DNA of 64,000 bases, taken from assembly GCF_900094885.1 (NCBI RefSeq), contig NZ_FMBL01000002.1, positions 305,283 through 369,282 on the forward strand, read 5' to 3'. The notes under the pieces are model-generated. The model did no database searches, had not been told where the DNA came from, and saw only the letters and a program-made list of their open reading frames with translations. Below, piece after piece: positions 17,787 to 26,478 of this stretch (position 1 is the first letter of the stretch; every line of letters starts with the position of its first letter). This DNA comes from Bifidobacterium commune. Lineage in GTDB: Bacteria; Actinomycetota; Actinomycetes; Actinomycetales; Bifidobacteriaceae. A program made the position numbers and the translations under genes.

Positions 17787-18961
17787 GCGGCAACAACACC
17801 GACCCAAAGGATGAAGCCATGAACAAGAAGTCCAATGACGGGGAAACGCCGGACGACACTACTGACACCTCCGCAGAGCGAACCGACCCCACCACTCCGG
17901 CCATCAAATATGACGTGGTGTTCGAGGACGACGACGCACTTGATCTTGTCGATCTGACCTCCGCAGGAACGATGTCGTCCACTGACCATGCCAGCGACGA
18001 GAACGCGTCCGACAGTGAAGAAAGCACATCGTCCGACAACGATTCCGCGGTCTCGAACCATGACGACGAAGACAGGGCAGATTCCGGCAAGGCAGTTGCC
18101 GACGAATCGGCTACAGTCAACGCCAAGCGGGCCAACGAGACCCTGGGCGTGGCGATTGAAGAGGACAACGAGTTGGACACTCACGAGGAACAATCACCTG
18201 TTCTTGAACCGGCAACGGTGGTCTCCTCGAAACTCGACAGGGATGTCATCGCGGAGACCGATATTCTGCTCAAACCCAACCCCACCTTTGCACTGGACCA
18301 CATCACCGTCATCAACCGCAAGAGTGGCCGCAACGTGCTCGACGACATCAACTGGTCATTTTTTGCCGGCTCGTTGTATGCCATTGCCGAAGCGGATGAG
18401 GAACAGCGCCGAGCCTTGCTTGCCGTGGCCTCAGGATTCCGATACCCCGATAACGGCCAGGTCATGATTAAAAGCCAGAGCCTTCCGGAACTCGAAACGA
18501 ATGAGATTCGAGGCCATCGCATTGGCCTGATCACACAGCGCTACAGCGTGCGAGACGACCTTGACGCTCTCGGGACAGTCACGTTCACCATGCGCGCTTC
18601 CGGCCGCACCTTCCTCAAGCCCATTGCGCAATCAGCACGAGATATGCTCAAAATCGTTGATTTCAATGAGGCGACCACAGGCGTTCCGGTTTCGGAACTT
18701 AAACCGGTGGACCAGCGCCGTCTGGCCATCGCGCGTGCCATATGCTGTGAAGCCACGGTCATCATCGCCGACAATCCCGCAGGCGGACTTGACGAAGACG
18801 ACCGCAGGACCATCCTTGATTTGTTGGCACGTCTGGCACATATGCGTGAACCGAAACGCTGCATCATCATGGTGGAGCCCAGCACGGAGGCGCTTGGCGG
18901 GTCAGGTGACCACACAACAACCGATTACGAGGACAAAGCCGACAAGATCTACTCGTTTTAG
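17783..18961 (+). CDS. ABC-type nucleotide-binding protein with lost catalytic motifs
   Basis: 392 residues: a ~165-residue acidic, disordered N-terminus followed by an ABC ATPase fold of the LolD/MacB kind. Fold landmarks persist: LDHITVINRKSGRNVLDDIN, SLYAIAE at the P-loop strand, Q-loop GLITQRYSV (Gln252), LAIARAICCEATVIIADNP and the D-loop GGLDED. Catalytic motifs do not: the Walker A position reads AEADEEQRR with no GxGK[ST], the signature is SELKPVDQ in place of LSGGQ, the Walker B glutamate is Asn331, and the switch-histidine region reads IIMVEPS. Canonical ATP hydrolysis is therefore unlikely. Its ATG overlaps the permease stop. The reading frame is uninterrupted and codon use looks normal, arguing for selection on a non-enzymatic role. 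Confidence 0.8.
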   Translation: MSGNNTDPKDEAMNKKSNDGETPDDTTDTSAERTDPTTPAIKYDVVFEDDDALDLVDLTSAGTMSSTDHASDENASDSEESTSSDNDSAVSNHDDEDRADSGKAVADESATVNAKRANETLGVAIEEDNELDTHEEQSPVLEPATVVSSKLDRDVIAETDILLKPNPTFALDHITVINRKSGRNVLDDINWSFFAGSLYAIAEADEEQRRALLAVASGFRYPDNGQVMIKSQSLPELETNEIRGHRIGLITQRYSVRDDLDALGTVTFTMRASGRTFLKPIAQSARDMLKIVDFNEATTGVPVSELKPVDQRRLAIARAICCEATVIIADNPAGGLDEDDRRTILDLLARLAHMREPKRCIIMVEPSTEALGGSGDHTTTDYEDKADKIYSF

Positions 18962-19010
18962 ACCGCGACCGATGCCGACCTTCGCTCGTGCATCGAATCG
19001 TCAGTATTGC

Positions 19011-19046
19011 AAAACCGATGCTGCTACCATCAACGGCATCGGTTTT
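19011..19046. terminator. Bidirectional terminator
   Basis: AAAACCGATGC (19011-19021) pairs with GCATCGGTTTT (19036-19046) around a 14-nt loop; A and T runs flank the stem on either strand. It sits between two convergent genes. Confidence 0.75.
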
Positions 19047-19093
19047 ACAGTTTTACAGACACTGGGCATGGATCCTTACCGGAGAGTACGCGA

Positions 19094-19996
19094 CTACTCG
19101 TCCAACTTCATTCCAAATTTTCTGGCAAGTTCCGGGATATCAGGAACACCGTATTTCCTCACCAGATCAAGCCACTGGTGTTCGTTGGACGATCCGAAAC
19201 GTCGAGCTTTGCGGGCATATGCCTCAGCGGTAAGAAAACGAGGCGGAATGGATTTGCTGTTGTATTTGTCGGCTACCATCACCACCTCCTGCTCCAGATT
19301 CAGCGGTACGTAGTCGGCCGGCGGCAGCGGCAAATGTTGCGCCACAACCTGATCGCGAGTAAGCCCAACGCCCGTATGGTTGCGGGCGAATTGCGCGACA
19401 GACTCATCGACACCCTGTGAAATCAACCAATCGTAGCCTCGTAGGCCATGGAGGATGTAGTGCGGGCCATCGAATTGCAGCTTTTCACCATCAGACCCGT
19501 CATGTTTGAGCACGAGGTAGGTGCCGATGTCATGCAGCATCGCACCCACAACCGCAAAGTCTTCGTCGAGCAGACGCGGTGGCACCATTCCACCTTTAAC
19601 ACCATCTGTCGGAGGGACACTCGCGCCCATACCTGCGAACACGGCACTGACATCCTTGCGCCTCTTCGCGAGCGTGGCAGGCGTGACGCGCACACCCGCA
19701 CCGTTTCCCTTCGAGCTCACGCCGCCATCGGCGCCATCATTCGTGTTTTTATCGTTTCCACTTGCCGCGACTTCATTTTCAACCGCTGCAACATCGTACT
19801 TTCCGGTGAGCTCAGGCGCGTTGTCGGGCAACGTACAACGCCTCACAAACAGCGCATTCTGCCGACGCACCAGCTGGCGTGTAATCGTCGCGATAACGAA
19901 GCAATGGGTGTGGATGAGGCCATAGGCCGCCTGTGAAGGCGAAATTCTATGATGCAGCTCATCCACCTGCGCGAGTGTGGGAATATATCCGGTCAT
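19094..19996 (-). CDS. HD-domain phosphohydrolase
   Basis: 300 residues from ATG at 19996 (MTGYIPTLAQVDELHHRISP). That ATG overlaps the kup stop by 4 nt, so this start was preferred to the longer in-frame extension that runs into kup. HD hallmarks are LIHTHCFVIATITRQLVRR, GAMLHDIGTYLVL (the metal-binding HD pair), GPHYILHGLRGYDWL and FARNHTGVGLT. A low-complexity insertion rich in Asn/Asp/Gly (residues ~75-115) splits the domain. HD proteins hydrolyse phosphate esters, often nucleotides or cyclic dinucleotides; the substrate is unknown. Coupling to a potassium importer is notable because Kup and other K+ systems are targets of cyclic-di-AMP in many bacteria. Confidence 0.82.
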   Translation of the reverse strand: MTGYIPTLAQVDELHHRISPSQAAYGLIHTHCFVIATITRQLVRRQNALFVRRCTLPDNAPELTGKYDVAAVENEVAASGNDKNTNDGADGGVSSKGNGAGVRVTPATLAKRRKDVSAVFAGMGASVPPTDGVKGGMVPPRLLDEDFAVVGAMLHDIGTYLVLKHDGSDGEKLQFDGPHYILHGLRGYDWLISQGVDESVAQFARNHTGVGLTRDQVVAQHLPLPPADYVPLNLEQEVVMVADKYNSKSIPPRFLTAEAYARKARRFGSSNEHQWLDLVRKYGVPDIPELARKFGMKLDE

Positions 19997-22305
19997 GCAT
20001 CCGACCGATTTTCGTCGGTTCCCTGCGATTTTCTGCCATGGGAGTGGCTGATGGGCACACGTTCCAAGCGCGGCGGACGACGAGTGGAAACGAAAAGCGG
20101 CTGCACTTCGACCACGGGGTTGTACGGAGCCAGACCAAACCACTTCACCGGAGAACCTGCGACGTGGCGAATCGCATACTTCATCTTCAGGCTCAGCGAC
20201 TCACGTGCGGTGAGCTTGGATTCCGGCATCAGTTCCTTATGCACTAGCACATAACGCACCGTACCAATGTCCGGATCGGCGTCAACCTTCGGATACACCG
20301 ACTTCTGAGCCGGCAACTCGCCCGTGGCCGACAGATCGTGCATCACCTGATGAATATAGGCCGGGATTGACTGCGAAACCTTGAAACCGAGACGAATACG
20401 CACACGGAAGATGTAATCCGTGCCGAAATCCTCGACCGAGTACTCGCGCGTGTACGGTTCGTCCGTCGTCTGCACCGACACCGCCCACCATGCACGGGCA
20501 CGCTTGGGATGATCGGCGAAGATGGAGAAGAAGATGTCCGTATCCAAACGGTGCATCTCGCAATCCGAGGTGAGATAGACGATGTTGTCCGCGAAGTGAG
20601 GAATACGGAAATCGTCGTGCAGCTGCGCCAACGCAGGCTTGAAATCACTTGCAGACATATGACGACGCTGGCTGCGTTCGATTTTGGTTCCGTCATTCCA
20701 TGTGACCATCACGAGCAGAATCAGCGCCGTGAGCAGCATCGTGAACCAACCGCCGCGCATGAACTTCGACATGGACGCAATGAAGAACAGCGTCTGAATG
20801 GCGATGAACACCAGGAAGAAGACACCGGCGAACACGCGATGGTGCCTGTACCACAGATAGACCGAAAGCAGAATCGTCGTGGTAATCATGGTGATGGTGA
20901 GCGCAAGACCGTACGCCGCGGAGATGTGCTCGGAATCCTTGAACATTCCCAAAACCAACAGCGTCGCAACACACAGCACAACATTCACGACCGGGATGTA
21001 GAGCTGGCCGCGCGTACGCGAAGGATAGCGGACCTGCAGATGCGGCATCCAGTTGAGACCGGTCGCTTCGGAAACCATCGTAAACGCCCCGGTAATCAAC
21101 GCCTGCGATGCAATCACGCCGGCAGCCACAGAAAGCACCACACCTACATAACGCACGCCTGGGCTCATCATCTCGAAGAATGGGTTGACATTCACCATCG
21201 TGGCATTGCCCTGGTTACGCAGCATCCAAGCGCCCTGGCCGAAGTAGTTGAAGACCAACGACACGAAAATGAACGGCCAGGTGAAGTAGATGTTACCGCG
21301 ACCGACGTGACCCATATCGGAATACAACGCCTCCGCACCGGTCGTGGAAAGGAAGACCGTACCCATAATCGCAAGGCCGGCCATATTGTGCGAGCTGAAG
21401 AGGAACTGAAGACCGTAAATCGGGTTGATTGCCTCGAAAATGCTCCAATCCCCGCCGATGTTGACGATACCGGTTATTGCAAGGAACGTGAACCAGACCA
21501 GAACCACGGAGCCGAAGACCTTGCCGATGCGCTCTGTACCGCGCGACTGAACACAGAAGAGTAAAACGATGATGATCACGGTTATGACCAGCGAAAGGCT
21601 GCCGTTCTCACGAAATGCCGGCTCGAAAAGCGGGATGGTCTTCAAACCTTCGACTGCCGAGGAGATTGAAACGGCGGGAGTAAGCACCGAATCGGCAAGG
21701 AACGCCGCACCCCCCAACATGGCGGGAATGACCAACCACTTGCCATGATGACGTATCAGTGAGAACAATGCAAAAATACCGCCCTCACCATTGTTGTCGA
21801 TACGCATGGCGACCAGCACATACTTGACGGTGGTAATTAGCGTGATCGACCAGAAAACCAGGGACAAGAGGCCAAGCACGGCAGGCCTGTCGATATTGGC
21901 GAGGCCGCCCTGACCGACTAGGAACGTCTGAGCGGTATACAGCGGCGAAGTGCCGATATCACCGTAAACCACACCCAAAGCGACAATGGCCATGCCAAGC
22001 GTCACCTTGTCCGAACTCATCTGCGTCTTGCGCCACCAACGACCAAGCGGGCCGTGAGCCGATGCCATGGTAAGCTTCTCGGCCTTTTCCTGCTCTTCGC
22101 GCTTATGCTGGGCGATAGCCTGACGTTCCTCTTGAGTCAACGTGATTTGTGCGACTTTCGGAGCGTTGGTAAAAGTATCGGCACGCAGAAGCGCCCTCTT
22201 TTCCGCGCTCATCCTCTGCCTCTCGGCGTTGGCTGCATCGTCAGTGCGATTCCTATTCCCCTGACGTTTAGGCTGCTTCAATTCGCCATCATGCGATTGC
22301 GCCAT
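19993..22305 (-). CDS. kup: KUP-family potassium uptake protein
   Basis: 770 residues. The family signature GVVYGDIGTSPLYTAQTF begins the first membrane helix, preceded by an unusually long hydrophilic N-terminus (~115 residues, rich in Arg/Lys/Glu/Gln). About twelve helices follow, with FWSITLITTVKYVLVAMRID and DNNGEGGIFALFSLI matching the conserved second-helix region, then a ~120-residue cytosolic C-terminus (SDCEMHRLDTDIFFSIFADH, then DYIFRVRIRLGFKVSQSIPA). It imports K+ (and Cs+/Rb+) by proton symport. The stop overlaps the ATG of an HD-domain gene, implying co-translation. Confidence 0.95.
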   Translation of the reverse strand: MAQSHDGELKQPKRQGNRNRTDDAANAERQRMSAEKRALLRADTFTNAPKVAQITLTQEERQAIAQHKREEQEKAEKLTMASAHGPLGRWWRKTQMSSDKVTLGMAIVALGVVYGDIGTSPLYTAQTFLVGQGGLANIDRPAVLGLLSLVFWSITLITTVKYVLVAMRIDNNGEGGIFALFSLIRHHGKWLVIPAMLGGAAFLADSVLTPAVSISSAVEGLKTIPLFEPAFRENGSLSLVITVIIIVLLFCVQSRGTERIGKVFGSVVLVWFTFLAITGIVNIGGDWSIFEAINPIYGLQFLFSSHNMAGLAIMGTVFLSTTGAEALYSDMGHVGRGNIYFTWPFIFVSLVFNYFGQGAWMLRNQGNATMVNVNPFFEMMSPGVRYVGVVLSVAAGVIASQALITGAFTMVSEATGLNWMPHLQVRYPSRTRGQLYIPVVNVVLCVATLLVLGMFKDSEHISAAYGLALTITMITTTILLSVYLWYRHHRVFAGVFFLVFIAIQTLFFIASMSKFMRGGWFTMLLTALILLVMVTWNDGTKIERSQRRHMSASDFKPALAQLHDDFRIPHFADNIVYLTSDCEMHRLDTDIFFSIFADHPKRARAWWAVSVQTTDEPYTREYSVEDFGTDYIFRVRIRLGFKVSQSIPAYIHQVMHDLSATGELPAQKSVYPKVDADPDIGTVRYVLVHKELMPESKLTARESLSLKMKYAIRHVAGSPVKWFGLAPYNPVVEVQPLFVSTRRPPRLERVPISHSHGRKSQGTDENRSDA

Positions 22306-22536
22306 GACCTGCCCTCCAAGCGGAAACTACCCGCGCATAGTGTTCTTCTCAAAGCCCCGCTAACGGGCGCTCTCATTTACAAACCAAAGCGCAAGTTTAG
22401 ACCTGTTCAGCGGATAAACCAAAAACGGTTTTATTAAGCCAAAACGTCCGTGCGCGAAAACGGTGCTACCGCAAGTTGAAAAATAAGCATCCATTAGTTC
22501 TCGACCATAATTCGCAAAAATCATCACGAACCGGCT

Positions 22537-23493
22537 TTACAAGCCATACACGGCCTTTGTGGTCTGCCGTGTCGCTTTTGCAACTTCACTTATTGGCAAA
22601 TCAAGGGCATCCGCGAGCGCCCGCAAGGTGTATGGAATCATGTACGGCGCATTGGGACGACCGCGATACGGCATCGGCGTGAGATACGGAGCATCGGTTT
22701 CCACCATGATGTGGTCGAGCCCGACGACGGCAGCCGATCGGCGGATTTCCTCGTTGCCTTTGTAGCTTGAAGCCCCCGAAAAGCTGAGATACCAACCTTG
22801 CGCCTCGGCGATTTGGGCCAGCTCGGTGTCGCCGGACCAGCTGTGGAAAACGGTCCGTTCCGGGCTGCCGTCCTTAAGAAGCGTTTCAATGACTTCCCGA
22901 TGGGCATCGCGGTCGTGGATCTGCATAGGAATGTTCAGCTCTTTGGCAAGGGCGATGTGCGCGCGGAAGGCATCGCGTTGAATCTCCTTCGCAGCCTCGC
23001 CAGTGCGGAACAAATCCATGCCCGTCTCACCAATGGCGACCACTTGCTGCGGGTGTTCAACCACCAAACGGTGAACCTCCGCTAGCGCATCCTCGAAGCT
23101 GGTGTCGTGCCACGGTTGATACTTCACCGGCAAACCGTCCGGTCCAGCCGCCCCCCGATGCCCGTGCAGCACGGCTTCGTTCGGATGAATCGCCAGTGCC
23201 GCATGGACGACACCGGGATGATCGATGGCCATCTGCACCGCAACCTCAAGATTCGGCAGCTCGCAACCGACATCGATGACGCCTTCAACACCGACCGCAC
23301 GCGCCTGACCAAGCATTTCATCGACGGAATAGACAGGAACCGGCGGCTGATCGCGCTCAATGGCCTGACGGTTCATTTCGCGGGCGAACGGCACCACACT
23401 GGCGATATGCGTGTGGTCATCGATAACCCGAACCACATCCGGCAATGCCTCCGGCGCCGGCGCCCAACTCCGATTGCGATGTTTCTTGCTCAT
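22537..23493 (-). CDS. tatD: TatD-family metal-dependent DNase/hydrolase
   Basis: 318 residues of the TatD amidohydrolase fold. Metal-site motifs in order: VIDDHTHIASVV (HxH), VVAIGETGMDLF (Glu), MQIHDRDAHREV (His), TVFHSWSGD (His) and ETDAPYLTPMPYRGR (Asp). The RGRPNAP signature near the end is typical. An insertion around residues 108-125 (GHRGAAGPDGLPVKYQPW) lengthens it beyond the usual ~260 residues. TatD enzymes are Mg2+-dependent 3'-5' exonucleases implicated in DNA repair. In actinobacteria it is often near rsmA/ksgA, which is not seen here. Confidence 0.92.
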   Translation of the reverse strand: MSKKHRNRSWAPAPEALPDVVRVIDDHTHIASVVPFAREMNRQAIERDQPPVPVYSVDEMLGQARAVGVEGVIDVGCELPNLEVAVQMAIDHPGVVHAALAIHPNEAVLHGHRGAAGPDGLPVKYQPWHDTSFEDALAEVHRLVVEHPQQVVAIGETGMDLFRTGEAAKEIQRDAFRAHIALAKELNIPMQIHDRDAHREVIETLLKDGSPERTVFHSWSGDTELAQIAEAQGWYLSFSGASSYKGNEEIRRSAAVVGLDHIMVETDAPYLTPMPYRGRPNAPYMIPYTLRALADALDLPISEVAKATRQTTKAVYGL

Positions 23494-23599
23494 GCGTTCA
23501 GTCTAGCGACCAACCCGCCCTCGAGGCCGTTTCACCCAGCATCGGGCACCGTGGCATAGCCTCCTTACCTTCAAATATTTTATGATAGAATTCACTCGT

Positions 23600-24100
23600 A
23601 TGAACGAGATCCGAAGCGTCGAAGATTCGGCTCAAAACCATGCGAATGCACTGTCGCAGGCCATAGACGACGAGCAGACCGGCCCCGGTTTTGACGCAGG
23701 AGCGACCACAATCGCCGCACCCAGACATGGCTCCAAGGCAAGATCGAACGCCTCCACCAATTCAACCTGGCAACCGCAAACCTCTACGGCGGCAGCAACA
23801 AACTCGTCGACTCCGGAGGTCTCCACAAACATCAGTGGTGGGAATTCTGGGAAAAAGCCGAAGTCGACGAAGTCCCCATCAAATGAAATCAAGTTAAACA
23901 AGGACTTCTTAACGACCCGTGCAGTCCAGGCGATCTCTCACAAGGTGAACTTGGAGACTGCTGGTCACTCTCCACACTTAACGCACTCATGGATGCTGGC
24001 TACGATCTGAGAAAAGGAATTGAGGACCATATCAATGAGACCCCCGTACTACATAGTCATCATTTACGACCGGGGGCAGACATGGGTTGGCAACATCTGA
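23600..24100 (+). pseudogene. Remnant of a C2 (calpain-like) cysteine-protease protein
   Basis: A first frame (from ATG 23600, MNEIRSVEDSAQNHANALSQ) gives way to frame 1 with RTQTWLQGKIERLHQFNLAT, then ANLYGGSNKLVDSGGLHKHQ and WWEFWEKAEVDEVPIK. An in-frame TGA (23884-23886) is followed, still in frame, by NDPCSPGDLSQGELGDCWSL, then STLNALMDAGYDLRKGIEDH. The QGELGDCW core matches the catalytic-Cys motif (QGxLGDCW) of peptidase family C2, common in actinobacterial polymorphic or type VII-secreted toxins. The stop and frame changes leave no intact product. Similarity fades after ~24080. Confidence 0.55.
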
Positions 24101-24109
24101 ATCGTTCTG

Positions 24110-24404
24110 GTGCCGGGAATCGGCGGCAATCACAACGAGGGAAAATACAACATTTTAGCCGTCATTGGCAGCGATGCACGACATGCGGGATTCAACACCG
24201 GCGTTCTAGACCGCGACGTGAAACTCGAACTCGGCAAAACGCGGCATTCGGAACAGCTGGGCATAGCGGTGACCCTGATCGGCATATCAAGCAAGGACGG
24301 GTCAAAAGGCTCCGCAACCATACTCGTCGAACCCTATTGCAAAAGCTCGGTCATCGAGCTCGCCGCCGCTCATCCGAGATTGAGGAACGGGAAGGAGTCA
24401 CACG
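24110..24404 (+). pseudogene. Unrecognised coding remnant
   Basis: Frame 2 reads EGKYNILAVIGSDARHAGFN, then TGVLDRDVKLELGKTRHSEQ and LGIAVTLIGISSKDGSKGSA. It looks like genuine protein sequence, but I do not recognise the family. There is no good start, and the frame runs on into low-quality Arg/Pro sequence. It probably belongs to the same decayed locus as the C2-like fragment upstream. Confidence 0.3.
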
Positions 24405-24758
24405 ATGCGGGCAGAAGCAGGCAAACCGGGACACACAGCCCTGGCCGTCTTAGCGATGGCCCTCGCAGTCGGCCGCGCCCTCTGGATCGACACCCACAAA
24501 GGAGATCACGGAGGCCACATGCAACCCTCACCACCACGACCGGTCATCATCAAGAATGCCGCCGGCTTGAACACGATTGCGATGTTTCCCGATCATGCGC
24601 TCAGCCCAACGACCGATTCATCCCCGAAGTGGGCAGAGCCGCACTTCCGCGGACTTCTCATCTGTTCGACCCCGTTCAATCGTTGCGCACCAAATACGGG
24701 CCGACCGCCCAAAGTGGAACATCAATCATCCAGTCCCGCTCGCGATAGTCGGACATGA
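24405..24758 (+). CDS. Small membrane-anchored hypothetical protein
   Basis: 117 codons from ATG at 24405, preceded by AAGGAG at 8 nt spacing. It has one N-terminal hydrophobic segment (TALAVLAMALAVGRALW), then a hydrophilic remainder (IDTHKGDHGGHMQPS, VIIKNAAGLNTIAMFPDHAL). No family recognised. The C-terminal third is Ser/Pro/Arg-rich and may be frameshifted. Its place beside a toxin-like remnant would suit an immunity or anchoring protein, but this is a guess. Confidence 0.35.
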   Translation: MRAEAGKPGHTALAVLAMALAVGRALWIDTHKGDHGGHMQPSPPRPVIIKNAAGLNTIAMFPDHALSPTTDSSPKWAEPHFRGLLICSTPFNRCAPNTGRPPKVEHQSSSPARDSRT

Positions 24759-24801
24759 AGTCGCCTATAAACCCTGCGGAGGCGAAACCCGCGCAACCCA
24801 T

Positions 24802-25767
24802 CTACTTGCGGTTGAGTGTGGCGGCGTAGACAGCTTTGCGATTAGGCAATGAACCGTCGGGAAGCGGATGCTGCTTGATGATTTCGACGATGGCGTCTTT
24901 GATGCGCTCATCGGTTTTTTCGGCACGTTCGATGGCGAGCGCAGCCAGATCATCAATGCTCAGAACGGTTGCGGCAGCTTCCCCGGCCTTCATCACCTCA
25001 CCCTCGCTCGCACCCGCGATGACCAGAACGATTTCACCTCGTGGTGGGTCGTCGACCACGGATTGGCGAATCTCGCCGATCGTTCCACGGCGAACCTGTT
25101 CATAGTCCTTGGTGAGCTCTCGGCACAGCGCCATCGAACGGTCGGGACCGAACATGTCGAGCAGATCATCCATCGTATCGGCAATGCGATGCAGTGTCTC
25201 ATAGAAAACCATCGTGCGCCGTTCTCCCAGCAACGAGCGGAAGCGCTGAACACGTTCGTTGTGCTTGCGCGGCACAAAGCCCTCGTAGCAGAAACGGTCG
25301 GTCGGCAGGCCAGAAAGGGCAAGCGCATCGAGCACTGCGGACGGGCCGGGAGCGCAGGTCACTGGCAGGTCACGCTCAATGGCACGACGAACAATCGCCA
25401 CACCCGGGTCGTTGACGGTGGGCATGCCCGCATCGGAAACAACCAATACGGTCGCGCCACGTTCGACCTCGTCAAGCAAGCCATCAGCCTTCGCACGCTC
25501 GTTGTGATCGTGGTTGGCGACCACACGGCCGCCAACGTGCACGCCAAGGCGGTTGGCCAGGTCATAAAGCCGGCGCGTATCCTCGGCAGCCACGATGTCC
25601 GCCCTTTCGAGCAACACCCGAAGCCTTGCCGAAGCATCGCCTACATTGCCGATCGGCGTGGCCGCAAGAACAACCGTTCCTTGCGGAATCTCAGTCATCG
25701 CAACGCCGTCATGAACGTCACGCACACCAGAAGCGCCATCAGCAGATTTCATATCCCGTGTCTCCAT
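24802..25767 (-). CDS. rsmI: 16S rRNA (cytidine(1402)-2'-O)-methyltransferase
   Basis: 321 residues of the tetrapyrrole-methylase fold. GTVVLAATPIGNVGDASARL opens the domain, then ADIVAAEDTRRLYDLANRLG, VVSDAGMPTVNDPGVAIVR and CAPGPSAVLDALALSGLPTD, all RsmI signatures. It methylates the ribose of C1402 in the ribosomal P-site region using SAM. The start could be ATG 25767 or ATG 25752, the latter with GGAG upstream; residues before TEIPQGTVVLA are not conserved in the family. A truncated lacI gene lies just upstream on the same strand. Confidence 0.94.
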   Translation of the reverse strand: METRDMKSADGASGVRDVHDGVAMTEIPQGTVVLAATPIGNVGDASARLRVLLERADIVAAEDTRRLYDLANRLGVHVGGRVVANHDHNERAKADGLLDEVERGATVLVVSDAGMPTVNDPGVAIVRRAIERDLPVTCAPGPSAVLDALALSGLPTDRFCYEGFVPRKHNERVQRFRSLLGERRTMVFYETLHRIADTMDDLLDMFGPDRSMALCRELTKDYEQVRRGTIGEIRQSVVDDPPRGEIVLVIAGASEGEVMKAGEAAATVLSIDDLAALAIERAEKTDERIKDAIVEIIKQHPLPDGSLPNRKAVYAATLNRK

Positions 25768-25804
25768 AGCTCAAGTATCCAACGGCATGGTGACGCAGAC
25801 GTGT

Positions 25805-26014
25805 TCACAAGAACCTGCACGCAATCGAAACCACATGATTAAATCTGCCGCGCATTGTTTTGGCACTGGCATCGGGGACATAGCCCAGCATGTCAACGGC
25901 TTCCATAACCCTGTTCGTGGTCTTCGCAGATATTGAACGCCTGCCTGAGAGCACATACGAAACCGTGGAAACCACGACACCGGCGACTTCTGCAACGTCT
26001 TTGATGCCCGTCAT
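25805..26014 (-). pseudogene. LacI-family repressor, N-terminal stub
   Basis: 69 codons encode an almost complete LacI DNA-binding domain: MTGIKDVAEVAGVVVSTVSY, then VLSGRRSISAKTTNRVMEAV, then DMLGYVPDASAKTMRGRFNH, including the hinge. It stops just where the sugar-binding domain should begin (VSIACRFL, stop). Either a 3' deletion or early frameshift killed the gene, or a short DNA-binding-only peptide is still made. An operator-like palindrome lies 86 bp upstream. It is not obviously the missing half of the lacI fragment at 4.9 kb. Confidence 0.75.
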
Positions 26015-26478
26015 ATAAGCGCCCTTCCGCCGTTTTCGTTACCCATTGCCGGCTACCGCGCAGTCGAAACAACTCATCGAAATCCGAACCTCCACGTTCG
26101 AAACGTTTCGATGCCCATTGTAGGTTTACTCCCTTCATTCATGAACTGTTAACTTTCACAGTTCAAAAGTTTCTTATTGCCACATAATTATTTTCGGCAA
26201 CTCTACCTTCGATCCGTAAACCTTGTAATCGACACCATGAACCAAAAGTGCGCCCTTGAAAATAGCACAAAAGCCGACTTCACCCTTGAAAGCTCAGGAC
26301 GAGACCACATACCACCCACTATTTTGTGCAGATTCATGGAGCACTTAAAATACCGCGGCCCGATCCGTTATTCGCGTTGATACACTTGTCGAGATTACAT
26401 ATTTCGGCAGGTCTCACGACCTGTGCCGAGCGCGGCCGCAAAAACAGAGCACCGCAGACGAACGACAGACAGGACATC
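26015..26478. other. Intergenic region between lacI stub and dedA
   Basis: 464 nt between divergent genes. It contains a LacI-type palindrome (26100-26109), an A+T-richer patch near 26140-26220 likely to include promoters, and the dedA RBS (AGGACAT near 26471). No gene recognised. Confidence 0.55.
26100..26109. promoter_or_regulatory. LacI-type operator palindrome
   Basis: GAAACGTTTC, a perfect 10-bp palindrome with the central CG typical of LacI-family operators. It lies 86 bp upstream of the truncated lacI start, suggesting former autoregulation. Confidence 0.5.

Noticed and set aside
20509..21564. 351-codon plus-strand frame opposite kup
   Set aside because: Very His/Arg/Asn-rich, no motif; kup is unambiguous on the other strand.
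4905..26014. The lacI C-terminal fragment (4.9 kb) and N-terminal stub (25.8 kb) as two halves of one split gene
   Set aside because: They are 20 kb apart on opposite strands and no overlap sequence links them; two independent decays are simpler.
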